Part shown: one piece after another, positions 1-29,400 of the stretch
Layout: each line of letters opens with the position of its first letter
Position numbering within the stretch: position 1 is the first letter of the stretch
Translations under genes and position numbers: made by a program
The notes under the pieces: model-generated
The model's database searches: none
What the model saw: the letters and a program-made list of their open reading frames with translations, nothing else
What the model was told of the DNA's origin: nothing
NCBI RefSeq assembly: GCF_014207445.1
Contig: NZ_JACHEM010000007.1
Span: 285,233-349,232, forward strand
DNA: 64,000 bases
From: Streptomyces candidus
Lineage (GTDB): Bacteria > Actinomycetota > Actinomycetes > Streptomycetales > Streptomycetaceae
Direction of reading: 5' to 3'

Positions 1-1
1 G

Positions 2-2310
2 GTCACCGAGACACTGACCTTCGAAGAGCCCCGTATCCCGGTGGTCTCCAACCTCACCGGAATCCTGGCGACCGCCGACGAACTGCGCTCGCCCGCCTAC
101 TGGGTGCGGCACGTGCGCGAGGCCGTACGGTTCGCCGACGGGGTACGGACCTTGCGGGACGCCGGCGTCGGCGCCTTCGTCGAGCTGGGCCCGGACGGGG
201 TGCTCTCCGCGATGGCCCAGCAGAGCCTGGACGGGGCCCAGCCGTCGCCCCTGGTCGTGCCGTTCCTGCGCAAGGACCAGAGCGAGGAAGCGGCCGTCGT
301 CGCCGCACTGGCCGCCCTGCACACCCACGGGACGGGACCGCGCTGGTCCGCGTTCTTCGAGGGCCTGGGAGCGCGCCGGGTCGAACTGCCGACGTATGCC
401 TTCCAGCGCGAGCGGTACTGGCCGGAGCCCGCGGCCATCGCCGCCGTCGGCGTGCCGGACCCGGTGGACGCCGCGTTCTGGTCGGCCGTCGAGCGCCAGG
501 ACGTCGAGTCGCTGGCCGCCTCGCTCGATCTGGACGGCGACACCGTCACCACGATGGTGCCCGCGCTCTCCGCGTGGCGCCGCCGCCGCGGCGAGCAGTC
601 CGCGGGCGCCGACTGGCGCTACCGCGAGACCTGGACCCCGCTGCCCGCACGGACCGCCGCCGCACCGTCCGGCACCTGGCTCGTGCTGCTGCCCGCCGGT
701 GACCCGTCCCCGTGGACGGACGCCGCCGCCGAGGCGCTGGGCGCGGACGTCGTACGGGTGAACGCCGGGCCCGACGCCGCGGACCTGACGCGGTTGCTCG
801 CCCCGGCCCGCGAGGACCGCGACGCAGCGGGCTTCGCCGGTGTCGTCTCGCTGCTCGCCACCGGCACCACGCACGCGACCGGCCTGCCGCCGGAGGCGGC
901 CTGGCCCGAGGCGCTGCTGACGGCCCTGGGCGCGGCGGGAATCGACGCACCGCTGTGGTGCGTCACCCGGGGCGCGGTGTCCGTGTCCGCCGCCGAGCCG
1001 CTGCGGGCCGCCGGACAGGCTGCCGTATGGGGGCTCGGCCGGGTCGCCGCACTGGAACACCCCGACCGCTGGGGCGGGCTGATCGACCTCCCCGCCACGC
1101 TCGACGGCCGCACGGGCGCCGCCTTCGCGGCGGCCCTGACCCATCGCGACGGCGAGGACCAGATCGCGGTCCGCGCCACCGCGACCCTCGGGCGCCGCCT
1201 GGTCCGTACAACCGCCACGACGGCCAACCCGGCCGGCGACTCCTGGCGGCCCACCGGCACCGTGCTCATCACCGGCGGGGCCGCGGCGATGGGCGGCCGG
1301 GCCGCCCGCCGGCTGGCCCGCGACGGCGCCCGGCACCTCGTCCTGACCGGCCGCCACGCGGCCGACCTCGCCGGGACCGAGGAGCTCGAAGCCGAACTGG
1401 AACAGCTCGGAGCCACGGTCACCTTCGCCGTCTGCGACGTCTCCGACCACGACGCGCTGACCGCCCTGCTGGCCACGCTCCCCGCGGACCTGCCGCTGAC
1501 CGCGGTGATCCACGCGGAGGCGGACACCGACGGCATCGGCGCCGGAGAGGCGGGGCTCACCGCCGCCCTCGCCGGAGCGGTCCAGCTCGACGCCGTACTC
1601 GGCGACCGGCCGCTCGACGCCTTCGTCCTCTTCGGCACGGTCGCCGGAGTCTGGGGCGTCCGGGGCCAGGCGGCGCAGGCCGCGCACGGCGCGTACCTCG
1701 ACGCCCTCGCCCGCCGGCGCCGGGACCGCGGCGCCACCGCCCTCGCCGTCTCCTGGGGCGCCTGGTCGGACCTGGTCGAGCCCTCCATGGCCGCACATCT
1801 GCGGCTGAGCGGCCTGCCCGTACTCGACCCCGACGCGGCGCTCGCCGCGCTCGGCCGGGCCGTCGCCGACGGCGAACCGGCTGTCACCATCGCCGATGTG
1901 CGCTGGGAGACCTTCGCCCCGGCCTTCACCGAAGGCCGCCGCACCGCCCTGCTGGCCGACCTGCCCGAAGCGCGCACCGCCATCGCCGCCGCCGACACCG
2001 ACCGCGGCGACGAGCGCTCGGCGGACGACGCCTACCGGCGCGGCCTGCTCGCGCTGCCCGAGACGGAGCGCGACGACGCCCTGCTGGCCCTGGTCACCGA
2101 CAAGGTCGCCGTGGTCCTGGGCCACTCGAACACCGACGCCGTCGAGTCCGACCTGCCCTTCCGGGACCTCGGCTTCGACTCGCTGACCGCCGTCGACCTG
2201 CGCAACCAGCTCACGGCCGCCACCGGCGTCACATTGCCCGCCACCCTGGTCTTCGACCACCCGACCCCGGCCGAGCTCGCCCTGCACCTGCGCAGCCTGC
2301 TGCTCGGCGC
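2..2310 (+). other. PKS module 13 (partial): AT end, inactive KR, ACP
   Basis: The AT tail ends at [10 protein letters not shown] (about 391-420). A KR follows directly with no DH; it starts near WRYRETW (616). The KR is degenerate at every key point. The nucleotide-binding loop reads GGAAAMGG instead of GGTGxLG (about 1270-1298). The catalytic Ser region reads VLFGTVAG. The catalytic Tyr is Gln (codon 1676-1678), and the Asn of the YxxxN motif is Gly (1688-1690). ACP follows with LGFDSL and its Ser at 2180-2182. A dead KR leaves a beta-ketone. In nystatin and amphotericin module 13 leaves the C13 ketone that closes the hemiketal ring, so this is expected chemistry and not random decay. Confidence 0.9.
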
Positions 2311-5300
2311 ACTGCCGGACACCACGGCCCCCGTCGTGCCCTCGGCGCACACCGGGGACGACCCCGTCGTCATCGTCGGCATGGCCTGCCGCTACCCGGG
2401 TGGCGTCGGCTCGCCCGAGGACCTGTGGCAGCTCGTACTCGACGAGACCGACGCCGTGGGCGAGTTCCCCACCGACCGCGGCTGGGACCTCGACACCCTG
2501 CTCGGCGGCCCGCCGGAGGGCGGCCGCGGCCGCAGCACCACCGGAAACGGCGGCTTCCTCTACGACGCCGCCGACTTCGACCCCGCCGTGTTCGGCATCT
2601 CGCCGCGCGAGGCCATCGTGATGGACCCGCAGCAGCGCATCGTGCTCGAAGCCGCCTGGGAGGCACTGGAGCGGGCGGGCATCGACGCGGCGACCCTGCG
2701 GGGGAGCACCACCGGCGTCTACGTCGGAGGCGGCAGCGGCGACTACCGGCCGCCGGCCGAGGCGGGACAGTGGGAGACGGCCCAGTCGGCCAGCCTCCTG
2801 TCCGGCCGCATCGCGTACTCCTTCGGCCTTCAGGGACCCACGGTCTCCGTCGACACGGCGTGCTCCTCGTCGCTGGTCGCCCTGCACCTCGCGGCCCAGG
2901 CCCTGCGCTCGGGCGAGTGCTCCATCGCCCTGGCCGGCGGGGTGACCGTCATGGCCACCCCGGCGGGCTTCGTCGAATTCAGCGCCCAGGGCGCGCTGTC
3001 CGACGACGGTCGCTGCAAGGCATTCTCCGACTCGGCCGACGGCACCGGCTGGTCCGAGGGTGTGGGCATGCTCGTCGTCGAGCGGCTCTCCGACGCCCAG
3101 CGCAACGGCCACCACGTCCTGGCGGTCCTGCGCGGCTCCGCCATCAACCAGGACGGCGCCTCCAACGGCTTGACGGCACCCAGCGGACCCGCCCAGCAGC
3201 GGGTCATCCGCCAGGCCCTCGCCAATTCCGGTCTGACGGCCACCGAGGTCGACGCCGTCGAGGCCCACGGCACCGGCACCAAGCTCGGAGACCCGATCGA
3301 GGCGCAGGCGCTGCTGGCCACCTACGGCCAGGGCCGCGACCCCGAACGCCCGGTGCTGCTCGGCTCGCTGAAGAGCAACATCGGTCACAGCCAGGCCGCC
3401 TCCGGCGTCGCCGGCGTGATCAAGATGGTGATGGCGATGCGGCACGGCACCCTGCCGAGGTCGCTCTACGCCGAGACGCCGACCACTCAGGTCGACTGGA
3501 CGGCGGGCGCCGCCCGGCTGCTCACCGAGCCGGTCGCCTGGCCCGAGTCCGACCGCCCGCGCCGCGCCGCGGTCTCCTCGTTCGGCGCGAGCGGCACGAA
3601 CGCCCACGTCATCCTGGAACAGGCGCCGCCCGCCGGGACCGACCCCACGGTCACCACCCCGCACGGCCCGGCCCGCGAGCCCGGGGCGCTGCCGGTGCTG
3701 CTCTCCGGCAAGTCCGAGAACGCGCTGCGCGCCCAGGCCCGCAGGCTCCTCACCCAGGTGACCGAACGACCGGACGCCGCCCTGACCGACCTGGCGTTCT
3801 CCCTGGCGACGACCCGCACGGCCTTCGACCACCGGGCCGCCCTGACGACCACCGACCGTGCAGGCCTGCTGGCGGGGCTCACCGCCCTGGCGGAGGGACG
3901 TACGGCCCCCGGGCTGGTCGAGCACCAGGTGGAGCGGGTCGGAAAGCGCGCGTTCCTCTTCTCGGGTCAGGGTTCGCAGCGGTTGGGGATGGGTCGGGAG
4001 TTGTACGGCCGGTTCCCGGTGTTCGCGGAGGCTCTGGATTCGGTACTGGCTGTACTGGATCCGCTGCTGGAGCGCCCGCTGCGCGAGGTGATGTGGGGCG
4101 AGGACGTCGGCCTGCTGAACGAGACCGGCTTCACCCAGCCCGCGCTGTTCGCAGTCGAGGTGGCGTTGTTCCGCCTGGTGGACTCGTGGGGTGTCAAGCC
4201 CGACTTCGTGGCCGGGCACTCCATCGGTGAGATCGCTGCGGCACATGTGGCGGGGGTGTTCTCGCTGGAGGACGCCTGCACGTTGGTGGCGGCGCGGGCG
4301 AGGCTGATGCAGGTGCTGCCGGCCGGTGGTGCGATGGTGGCGGTGCAGGCGACGGAGGACGAGGTCCTGCCGCTGCTGGCCGAGCGGGAGGGCCGGGTCT
4401 CGATCGCGGCCGTCAACGGCCCGTCGTCCGTGGTGATCTCCGGTGACGAGCGGGCGGCCCTGGAGGTGGCGGCACAACTCGCCGAGCTGGGGCGCAAAAC
4501 GACACGTCTGCGGGTCTCGCACGCGTTCCACTCGCCGTTGATGGACCCGATGCTGGAGGAGTTCCGCACGGTCGCGGAGAGCCTGTCGTACGAAGCCCCG
4601 CGCATCGCGGTGGTCTCCCACCTGACCGGGGCCATGGCATCGGCCGAGGAGCTGTGCTCGGCCGAATACTGGGTACGCCACGTCCGTGAAGCCGTGCGCT
4701 TCGCCGACGGTGTACAGACCCTCACCGACCGGGGCGTGACCACGTTCCTGGAGCTGGGCCCGGACGGCGTCCTCGCCGCCATGGCCCAGGAGACGGCACC
4801 GCGGGGCGCCGTCGTCGTACCGGCCCTGCGCAAGGACCGCGACGAGGAAACCACCCTCGTCACCGCGCTCGCCCGGCTGCACGTCCACGGAGCGGGCCCC
4901 CGCTGGTCCGCGTTCTTCGCGGACACCGGAGCCCAGTGGCTGGACCTGCCGACGTACGCCTTCCAGCGTGGCCGTTTCTGGCCGGACGTCATGCCCGGCG
5001 TCACCCCCACGGCCCGCGACGCGCAGGACACCCGGACCACGGACCGCGCCTTCTGGGACGCCGTGCAACAGGAGGACTTCGCCTCGCTGGAGGCCACCTT
5101 GGACGTCGAGGGCGACGCCCTCTCGAAGGTGCTGCCCGCCCTGTTCGACTGGCGGCGGCAGCAGAACGACGAATCGGTCATGGAGGGCTGGCGCCACCGG
5201 ATCGTCTGGAAGGCCCTGACCGGCGGAGCGACCGCGAACCGCAAGGCCCTGACGGGCACCTGGCTCGCCGTGATCCCCGCCGAGTTCGCCGAGGACCCCT

Positions 5301-7132
5301 GGGTGGGCTCCGCGCTCGACACGCTGGGCACCCGAGTCGTACGGCTGCCGGTGGCCGACCCCGACCGCGCCGCACTGGCCGGGGAGCTCCGCGCACGCAC
5401 CGCGGACGGCACCCGCTTCGCCGGTGTCCTCTCGCTCCTGGCCCTGCGGGAGACCGCATCGGGCAGCGTGCCCGGAGGAGTCGCACTCACCGCCGTGCTG
5501 CTCCAGGCGCTCGGCGACGCCGCCATAGGGGCGCCGCTGTGGTGCGCCACCCGGGGCGCCGTGTCCGTGAACCGCGCGGACACTGTGGACCACCCGCTGC
5601 AGGCCGCCGTATGGGGGCTCGGCCGGGTCGCCGCGCTGGAGTACCCGGAGCGCTGGGGCGGTCTGATCGACCTCCCGGAGACCCTCGACGAGCGGACCGC
5701 CGCCGGCTTCGCCGGAGCACTGGCCGGCCTCGACGGCGAGGACCAGCTCGCGGTACGCACCTCCGCGGTGCTCGCCCGGCGCCTCGTACAGGCCCCCGGA
5801 AAGCTGACCGCCCGCACCTGGGACCCGAACGGCACCGTGCTGATCACCGGAGGCACCGGCGCCCTCGGCGCGCAGGTCGCCCTCCGGCTCGCCAAGGACG
5901 GCGTCCAGCACCTGGTGCTGCTCAGTCGCAGCGGTCTCGCGGCGCCCGGCGCCGACGCGCTGCGGGCCCGGCTCGACGGCCTCGGCACCACGGTCACCGT
6001 CGCGGCCTGCGATGTCGCGGACCGCGCCCAACTGGCCGCCGTACTCGCGGACATCCCGGCCGAGCACCCGCTCACCGGAGTGATCCACGCAGCCGGTGTA
6101 CTGGACGACGGAGTACTCGACCGGCTCACCCCGGAGCGGTTCGAGGCGGTCTTCCGCTCGAAGGTCGCCTCGGCCCTCCTGCTCGACGAACTGACCCGTG
6201 GATCGGACCTCACGGCGTTCGTGCTCTTCTCATCCGCCTCGGCGGCCGTGGGCAACCCCGGCCAGGCCAACTACGCGGCGGCCAACTCGGTCCTGGACGC
6301 CCTCGCCGAACGGCGCAGGGCCCAGGACCTCCCGGCGACCTCGGTCGCCTGGGGAGCCTGGGGAGGCGGCGGAATGGCAGAAGGAGCCGGGGCCGACGAG
6401 GCCGCCAAGCGCGCCGGAGTCGGCGCCATGGACCCGGAACTGGCCTGCGAGACCATGCTCAGGCTGGTCATGGAACCCGAGCCGACCGCGGTCGTCGCGG
6501 AGGTCGCGCTGGACCGCTTCGTCGCGTCCTTCGGCACGGCCAGGCCCAGCGCCCTGCTCCGGGAGTTCCCCGGATACGACAGCATGGTGGCCGCCACGGC
6601 TGCGCCCGTGGACACCGCCGCCGGGACCGGGCTGCGGTACCGGCTCGCCGCCCTCTCGGCGAACCGGCGCCTGGAGACCGTCGTGGACCTGGTCCGCACC
6701 CAGGCCGCTCAGGTACTCAGCTACCCGGACACGGACGCGGTCGGCGCCGAGAAGTCATTCCGGGACCTGGGAGTCGACTCGCTCGGAGCCGTCGAGCTGC
6801 GCAACCAGCTCAACAAGGCGACCGGCCTGAACCTGTCCGCGACGCTGGTCTTCGACCACCCCACCTCCACCTCCCTCGCCGAACACGTCCTCGGACAGCT
6901 GATGCCCGAGGACGCGGCAGGGACCGACGGAGAAGAAGCGGAGATCCGGGCGCTGCTGGCTTCGGTACCGCTGGCACAACTGCGGGACATCGGTGTGCTG
7001 GAACCGTTGCTCCAGCTGGCAGGACGGGGCGGGAGCGCCCCGGCGAAAGACGACACGTCCGACGAGTCCATCGACTCGATGGCAGTGGCAGACCTGGTAC
7101 GGGCCGCGCTCAACGGCCAGTCCGACCTGTAG
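2..7132 (+). CDS. nysI: Polyene macrolide type I PKS, NysI-like, 3' part (end of module 13 and module 14)
   Basis: The open frame runs in from the left edge, so the true start lies upstream; 2,376 residues are visible. Domain order is AT (C-terminal part)-KR-ACP, then KS-AT-KR-ACP, then a C-terminal docking region. In nystatin-type lines this protein carries modules 9-14, and what is visible fits modules 13 and 14: the first KR is catalytically dead (C13 ketone) and the second is intact (C11 hydroxyl). The last 70 residues carry an [10 protein letters not shown] segment followed by an Asp/Ser-rich linker and a short amphipathic helix. This is the docking type whose partner should be the coiled coil at the N-terminus of the next gene. 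It stops at a TAG 22 bp before the NysJ-like start, so the two are almost certainly co-transcribed. The name is assigned by synteny and domain content, not by a search. Confidence 0.93.
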   Translation, partial: VTETLTFEEPRIPVVSNLTGILATADELRSPAYWVRHVREAVRFADGVRTLRDAGVGAFVELGPDGVLSAMAQQSLDGAQPSPLVVPFLRKDQSEEAAVVAALAALHTHGTGPRWSAFFEGLGARRVELPTYAFQRERYWPEPAAIAAVGVPDPVDAAFWSAVERQDVESLAASLDLDGDTVTTMVPALSAWRRRRGEQSAGADWRYRETWTPLPARTAAAPSGTWLVLLPAGDPSPWTDAAAEALGADVVRVNAGPDAADLTRLLAPAREDRDAAGFAGVVSLLATGTTHATGLPPEAAWPEALLTALGAAGIDAPLWCVTRGAVSVSAAEPLRAAGQAAVWGLGRVAALEHPDRWGGLIDLPATLDGRTGAAFAAALTHRDGEDQIAVRATATLGRRLVRTTATTANPAGDSWRPTGTVLITGGAAAMGGRAARRLARDGARHLVLTGRHAADLAGTEELEAELEQLGATVTFAVCDVSDHDALTALLATLPADLPLTAVIHAEADTDGIGAGEAGLTAALAGAVQLDAVLGDRPLDAFVLFGTVAGVWGVRGQAAQAAHGAYLDALARRRRDRGATALAVSWGAWSDLVEPSMAAHLRLSGLPVLDPDAALAALGRAVADGEPAVTIADVRWETFAPAFTEGRRTALLADLPEARTAIAAADTDRGDERSADDAYRRGLLALPETERDDALLALVTDKVAVVLGHSNTDAVESDLPFRDLGFDSLTAVDLRNQLTAATGVTLPATLVFDHPTPAELALHLRSLLLGALPDTTAPVVPSAHTGDDPVVIVGMACRYPGGVGSPEDLWQLVLDETDAVGEFPTDRGWDLDTLLGGPPEGGRGRSTTGNGGFLYDAADFDPAVFGISPREAIVMDPQQRIVLEAAWEALERAGIDAATLRGSTTGVYVGGGSGDYRPPAEAGQWETAQSASLLSGRIAYSFGLQGPTVSVDTACSSSLVALHLAAQALRSGECSIALAGGVTVMATPAGFVEFSAQGALSDDGRCKAFSDSADGTGWSEGVGMLVVERLSDAQRNGHHVLAVLRGSAINQDGASNGLTAPSGPAQQRVIRQALANSGLTATEVDAVEAHGTGTKLGDPIEAQALLATYGQGRDPERPVLLGSLKSNIGHSQAASGVAGVIKMVMAMRHGTLPRSLYAETPTTQVDWTAGAARLLTEPVAWPESDRPRRAAVSSFGASGTNAHVILEQAPPAGTDPTVTTPHGPAREPGALPVLLSGKSENALRAQARRLLTQVTERPDAALTDLAFSLATTRTAFDHRAALTTTDRAGLLAGLTALAEGRTAPGLVEHQVERVGKRAFLFSGQGSQRLGMGRELYGRFPVFAEALDSVLAVLDPLLERPLREVMWGEDVGLLNETGFTQPALFAVEVALFRLVDSWGVKPDFVAGHSIGEIAAAHVAGVFSLEDACTLVAARARLMQVLPAGGAMVAVQATEDEVLPLLAEREGRVSIAAVNGPSSVVISGDERAALEVAAQLAELGRKTTRLRVSHAFHSPLMDPMLEEFRTVAESLSYEAPRIAVVSHLTGAMASAEELCSAEYWVRHVREAVRFADGVQTLTDRGVTTFLELGPDGVLAAMAQETAPRGAVVVPALRKDRDEETTLVTALARLHVHGAGPRWSAFFADTGAQWLDLPTYAFQRGRFWPDVMPGVTPTARDAQDTRTTDRAFWDAVQQEDFASLEATLDVEGDALSKVLPALFDWRRQQNDESVMEGWRHRIVWKALTGGATANRKALTGTWLAVIPAEFAEDPWVGSALDTLGTRVVRLPVADPDRAALAGELRARTADGTRFAGVLSLLALRETASGSVPGGVALTAVLLQALGDAAIGAPLWCATRGAVSVNRADTVDHPLQAAVWGLGRVAALEYPERWGGLIDLPETLDERTAAGFAGALAGLDGEDQLAVRTSAVLARRLVQAPGKLTARTWDPNGTVLITGGTGALGAQVALRLAKDGVQHLVLLSRSGLAAPGADALRARLDGLGTTVTVAACDVADRAQLAAVLADIPAEHPLTGVIHAAGVLDDGVLDRLTPERFEAVFRSKVASALLLDELTRGSDLTAFVLFSSASAAVGNPGQANYAAANSVLDALAERRRAQDLPATSVAWGAWGGGGMAEGAGADEAAKRAGVGAMDPELACETMLRLVMEPEPTAVVAEVALDRFVASFGTARPSALLREFPGYDSMVAATAAPVDTAAGTGLRYRLAALSANRRLETVVDLVRTQAAQVLSYPDTDAVGAEKSFRDLGVDSLGAVELRNQLNKATGLNLSATLVFDHPTSTSLAEHVLGQLMPEDAAGTDGEEAEIRALLASVPLAQLRDIGVLEPLLQLAGRGGSAPAKDDTSDESIDSMAVADLVRAALNGQSDL
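2357..6905 (+). other. PKS module 14: KS-AT(malonyl)-KR-ACP
   Basis: KS spans about 2357-3640, with TACSSS and its Cys at 2861-2863. AT spans about 3953-4980, with GHSIGE (Ser 4220-4222) and HAFH, the malonyl signature. There is no DH. The KR Rossmann motif TGGTGALG is near 5840, and the KR has an LDD motif (B-type, [10 protein letters not shown]) and intact SS...YAAAN residues. The ACP Ser is at 6779-6781. The predicted outcome is a malonyl extension with a D-configured beta-hydroxyl, which would be C11-OH in nystatin numbering. The AT lies in one of four near-identical AT tracts in this window. Confidence 0.92.
3958..4690 (+). repeat. Homogenised AT tract, copy 1 (module 14)
   Basis: This malonyl-AT DNA is near-identical over long runs to the ATs of modules 15, 4 and 5. 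For example, the segment from [11 protein letters not shown] to LREVMWGED differs from the module 4 copy at only a few bases. Other ATs in the window (modules 16, 17, 18, 3 and loading) encode similar protein but differ much more in DNA. Confidence 0.85.
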
Positions 7133-7154
7133 CGCGAGAGTGACGGAGCAGACC

Positions 7155-23447
<16,293 letters not shown>

Positions 23448-23497
23448 CAGGGGCCCACTCCCCGCGCATGCCAACATCTGAGGAAGGTTCACGGACG

Positions 23498-26400
23498 ATG
23501 CCGGACGAAAAGAAACTCGTCGAATACCTGAAGTGGGTCACGACGGATCTGCACCAGACCCGCCAACGGCTCCAGGAAGCCGAATCCGGCCGCCACGAAC
23601 CGGTGGCGATCGTCGGAATGGGGTGCAGGTTCCCCGGCGGGGTCCGGTCTCCCGAGGACTTCTGGGAACTGCTCTCCTCCGGCCGGAGCGCGATCTCCGG
23701 GTTCCCCGACGACCGGGGCTGGGACCTGGCGGCCCTCGCCGGCGACGGCGAGGGGCGCAGCGCCACCCAGGAGGGCGGCTTCCTGCACGAGGCGCCGCAC
23801 TTCGACCCCGCCTTCTTCGGCATATCTCCGCGCGAGGCCCTCGCCATGGACCCGCAGCAGCGGCTGCTCCTGGAAGTGTCCTGGGAGGCCATCGAACGTT
23901 CGGGCATCGACCCGAACACGCTGCGCGGCAGCAGGACCGGCGTCTTCGTCGGAACCAACTCCCAGGACTACACCCACCTGGTGCTCGCCTCGCGCGACGA
24001 CATGGGCGGCTACGCGGGCAACGGACTGGCGGCCAGCGTCCTGTCGGGCCGGCTGTCCTTCGTCCTCGGTCTGGAGGGCCCGGCGGTCACCCTCGACACG
24101 GCGTGCTCGTCCTCGCTGGTGACCCTGCACCTGGCCGCCCAGGCCGTCCGCAACGGCGAGTGCTCGCTGGCGCTGGCCGGCGGCGCCACCGTGATGGCGA
24201 CCTCCTCCAGCTTCGTCGGCTTCAGTGTCCAGGGCGGACTTGCCGCCGACGGACGCTGCAAGGCCTTCTCCGACTCCGCCGACGGCACCGCCTGGTCCGA
24301 GGGCGCGGGCATGCTGCTCGTCGAGCGGCTGTCCGACGCCCGGCGCAACGGACACCCCGTCCTGGCGGTGCTGCGCGGCAGCGCGGTCAACCAGGACGGC
24401 GCGTCCAACGGCCTGAGCGCCCCCAACGGTCCCTCCCAGCAGCGCGTCATCCGCCAGGCCCTGGCCGGGGCCGGCCTCTCACCGGCCGATGTCGACGCCG
24501 TCGAGGCGCACGGCACGGGCACCACTCTGGGCGACCCCATCGAGGCGGGCGCCCTGCTGGCCACCTACGGCCAGGACCGCGAGGAGCAGCGCCCGCTGTG
24601 GCTGGGCACGGTCAAGTCCAACATCGGCCACACCCAGGCGGCCGCGGGTGTCGCGGGCGTGATGAAAATGGTGCTCGCGCTGCGCGAAGGGGTGCTGCCC
24701 CGGACCCTGCACGTGGACGCGCCCTCCTCGCACGTGGACTGGGAGGCCGGTGACGTACGGCTGCTGACCGAGCCGGTCCCGTGGCCGCAGGGCGAGCGGG
24801 TGCGCCGCGCCGGAGTGTCGTCGTTCGGCATCAGCGGCACCAACGCGCATGTGCTCCTCGAACAGGCCCCGCCCGCCGAGGAGGCCGACGAGCCCGCCCC
24901 CGCGCCGGGGCTCGCGCCCACGACCGTTCCCTGGCCCGTGTCGGGCCGCGACGAGGCCGCGCTCGACGCCCAGCTTGCGCGCGTCCGCGCCCTCGCGGAC
25001 GTACCGGGCCGCGACCCGCTGGACGTCGGCTTCTCCCTCGCCACCACCCGCTCCACGTTCGAGCACCGCGCGGTGCTCCTGGCCGCCGCGGGCGAGGGCG
25101 GCGCACTGGTCGAGGCGGCGCGCGGGGTGCCCGGCAAGGGCGCCGTGGCCGTGCTGTTCTCCGGCCAGGGCGCGCAGCGCCTCGGCATGGGCCGCGAACT
25201 GTACGCGCGTTTCCCCGTCTTCGCCGAGGCGCTGGACGAGGTACTGGCCCGGCTGGACAAGGAGCTGGACCGGCCGTTGCGCGAGGTCATGTGGGGCACG
25301 GACCCCGAGGCGCTGAACGACACCGGCTTCGCCCAGCCCGCCCTGTTCGCCGTCGGGGCCGCGCTGTACCGGCTGGTCGCCTCCTGGGGCGTGCGGCCGG
25401 ACTTCCTGGCCGGGCACTCCGTCGGCGAGATCACGGCCGCGCACCTGGCCGGGGTGTTCTCGCTGGAGGACGCCTGCCGGCTGGTCTGCGCGCGGGCCCG
25501 CCTGATGCGCGAGCTGCCCGCGGGCGGCGCGATGGTCGCCGTACGCGCCACCGAGGCCGAGGTCCTGCCGCTGCTGACCGACGGGGTGTCCATCGCCGCG
25601 GTCAACGGCCCGGACGCGGTCGTCGTCTCCGGCGAGGAGGCCGCGGTGCTCCGCCTCGCGGACCGGCTTGCCCTGCAGGGCCGCAAAACCACCCGGCTCG
25701 CGGTCAGCCACGCGTTCCACTCGCCGCTCATGGAGCCCATGCTCGACGCCTTCCGCGCCGTGGCCGAGTCGCTGACCTACGGTGAGCCGTCGGTCCCCGT
25801 GGTGTCCAACCTGACCGGGGAGGTGGCCACCGCCGGTGAACTCGCCGACCCCGGCTACTGGGTGCGCCACGTCCGCGAGGCCGTACGGTTCGGCGACGGA
25901 GTGCGGACCCTGGCCGGCCGCGGTGTGGGGACGTTCCTGGAACTGGGCCCGGACGCGGTGCTCTCCGCCCTCGTACCGGAGTCCGTCCAGGACCCGGCCG
26001 TGGCGGCGCTGCCCGTGCTGCGCAAGGACACCTCCGAGGAGACCTCGGCCGTCACCGCCCTCGCCGCACTGTTCACGCGCGGAGTCGCCGTCGACTGGGC
26101 CGCGCTGTTCGCCGGCACGGGCGCGCGCCGGGTCGAGCTCCCGACGTACGCGTTCCAGCGCCGCCGGTACTGGCCCACGCTGCGCGCCGCCACCGGTGAC
26201 GCCTCGGGCCTGGGCCTGATCGCCGCCGGGCATCCGCTGCTCGGCGCCGCGGTCACGATCGCCGACTCCGACGAGATCCTGCTCACCGGCAGACTGTCGG
26301 CGCAGTCCCACCCCTGGCTCGCCGACCACCGGGTCGACGGCCGGATCGTCCTGCCGGGCACAGCCCTGGCCGAACTCGCCGTACGCGCCGGTGACCAGGC

Positions 26401-29400
26401 CGGCCAGGACCGCGTCGAGGAATTGACCCTGCTCGCCCCGTTGGCTCCGCCCGAGCACGGTGCCCTCACCGTGCAGGTGCGCGTGGGCGCCCCGGACGAG
26501 ACGGGCCGCCGCGCGCTGACCGTGCACTCCCGGCCCGCCGAAGAGGACACCGAGCCCTGGACGGCCCACGCCCGGGGCGTCCTGGCGACCGCCGGACCGG
26601 CCGACGAGCCCGGCGGACTCGACACCGCGGACTGGCCGCCGAGCGGCGCCGAGCCGGTCGGCACCGACGCTCTGTACGAGCGGCTCTCCGGCGCCGGACT
26701 GGACTACGGACCGGTGTTCGGGGGGCTGTCGGGCGTCTGGCGGCGCGACGGCGAGATCTTCGCCGAGGCGGCGCTGCCCACACCGGCCGAGGACGCCGGC
26801 GCGTACGGAATCCACCCCGCGCTGCTGGACGCCGCGATCCGCGCGGCGGGCTGCCTGGACCCCGACGCCCTCGCGGCCCCGGTCGTCCCCCTGTCCTGGA
26901 GTGGACTGACCCTGCACGCCACGGCTGCCTCCGCCCTGCGTGTACGGATCACCGCGACCGGCCCCGGTGAGGTGACCCTGACGGCGGCCGACGCGACGGG
27001 CGCCCCGGTGCTCTCCGTCGACACGCTGACCCTGGGCGCGCCCGGCGGGCAGCGCCCGGCGGCCACGCCCTCGGCAGGCGGCACCGACAAGGGCGCCTTC
27101 CTGGCGCTCGACTGGATGCCCGTGGCCACACCTGAGGCCACCACCGGCACCCGCTGGGCGGTCGTCGGCGACGACGAACTCGACCTGGGCTACGCGATGC
27201 ACCGCGCCGACGAAACCGTCAGCGCCTACGCGGAGTCCCTGACCGGCGCGGTCGGCGACAGCGGCGTCGCCCCGGACGTCTTCCTGGTGCCCGTGGTGGG
27301 CGACCCGCAGGTCCCCGGGCCCGAGGCGGTACGTGCCCTCACCGCCCGCGTCCTGGGCCTGCTCCAGGAGTGGCTGGACGAGCCGCGCCTGGCCGGCGCG
27401 CGCCTGGTGTTCGTCACCCGCGGCGCCGTCGCCGTCGACGGCGAGGAGATCCGGGACGTGGCCGCCGCCGCGGTCTGGGGCCTCGTACGGTCGGCGCAGA
27501 CGGAGAACCCCGGCAGCTTCCTGCTGGTCGACATGGACGACGCCTTCCGGTCGGTGGGCGTCCTGCCCGGACTGCTCACCCTCGACGAGCAGCAGCTGGT
27601 GGTGCGCGACCACACGATCAGGGCGGGTCGCCTCACCCGGCTGCCCGACACCGAGCAGACGCCCGAGACCCGGGGCGCGGCCCGGGCCTGGGACCCCGAG
27701 GGCACCGTACTGATCACCGGCGGGACCGGCGGCCTCGGCGGCGAACTGGCCCGCCACCTGGCCTCCGGGCACGGCGTACGCCGCCTCCTGCTGGCCAGCA
27801 GGAGCGGGCCGCAGGCTCCCGGCGCGAGTGAGCTGGTGGCCTCCCTGGCCGAGCTGGGCGCCGAGGCCACCGTGGTCTCCTGCGACCTGGCGGACCGGGC
27901 CGCGGTGAGCGCGCTGCTGGCCGGGGTGGACGCGGCGCACCCGCTGACCGCCGTCGTCCACACCGCCGGTGTGCTCGGCGACGCGATGACCGGCTCGCTC
28001 ACCCCGGAGCTGATGGAGCGCGTCCTGCGGCCGAAGGTGGACGCGGCCTGGCATCTGCACGAGGCCACCCGTGAGCTGGATCTCGCCGGGTTCGTCCTGT
28101 ACTCCTCGGTCTCCGGTGTCCTCGGCGGCCCCGGGCAGGGCAACTACGCCGCGGCCAACGCCTACCTGGACGCGCTCGCCCAGCACCGCAGGGACCAGGA
28201 CCTGCCCGCCGTCTCCCTCGCCTGGGGCCCCTGGGGCCGGGGCAGCGGCATGACCAGTCATGTCAGCGCCACCGACCTGGAGCGCATGGCCCGGGGCGGC
28301 ATGCCGCCGCTGGCCGTCGACCAGGGCCTCGCACTCTTCGACGCCGCGCTCCTGCGCGACCGCGCCACGGTCGTGCCCACCCGGATCAACGTCGCCGGGC
28401 TGCGCGAGCAGCAGGCACTGCCGGCGCTGTGGCGGGAGCTGGTCCCGCGCGCCCGCCGCTCCGCCGCCGCGGCGGACCGCTCGCCGGTCACCCTGCGCGA
28501 ACGGCTGCGCCACCTCAAGCCCGCCGAGCAGGAGCGCCTGCTCGTCGAGCTGGTGGTGGGCTACTCCGCCGCGCTGCTCGGGCACCCCGACTCCAGCGGT
28601 GTGGACCCCGAACGCGGCTTCCTGGAGCTGGGGTTCGACTCGCTGGTCTCCGTCGGGCTGCGCAACCAGCTCGGCGAGGCGCTCGGACTGCGGCTGCCGA
28701 GCTCGGTGGTGTTCGACCACGCGACCCCCGTGAAGCTCGCGCGGATGCTCCACGGCGAACTGGCCGGGCAGCTCGCTCCGGGCGCACCGTCGGGAGGCCC
28801 CACGTCCGCCGCCGCGGGCCGGAGCCCGGACACGGACGAGACGCTGGAGGGCCTGTTCTACGGGGCGGTCAAGGCCGGGAAGATGGTCCAGGGCATGCGA
28901 ATGCTGAAGGCCGTCGCCGACACCCGGCCCAGCTTCGAGTCCCCCGCCGACCTGGAGGAGCTGTCGCTCCCGGTCGTCCTGGCGGAGGGCCCGTCCACGC
29001 CCCGGCTGGTCTTCGTCAGCGCCCCCGGCGCCACCGGCGGCGTACACCAGTACGCGCGCATCGCGGCGCACTTCCGCGGCAAGCGGCACGTCAGCGCGCT
29101 GCCGCTCATGGGCTTCGCACCCGGCGAGCTGCTGCCGGCCACCAGTGAGGCCGCGGCCCGCATCGTGGCGGAGAGCGCCCTGCACGCCAGCGACGGCGAG
29201 CCCTTCGTCCTGGTGGGGCACTCCACGGGCGGCTCGCTCGCCTACCTTGCCGCCGGGGTGCTGGAGGAGACCTGGGGCGTCAAGCCCGAGGGGATCGTCC
29301 TGCTGGACACCGCGAGCATCCGCTACCAGCCGGGCGAGGGCAAGGACCTCGACCGGACCACCCGGTACTACCTGGCCGACATCGACTCGCCGTCGGTGAC

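Noticed and set aside
30..430. ATG or GTG near the left edge as a true gene start
   Set aside because: The frame is open from base 2 and the sequence is the middle of an AT domain, so the gene begins upstream.
712..4230. Long + strand open frames overlapping the PKS genes in other frames (also 4936-7143 and 49704-53396)
   Set aside because: Arg/Pro/Gly-rich out-of-frame readings of the same DNA; the true PKS frame is unbroken across each.
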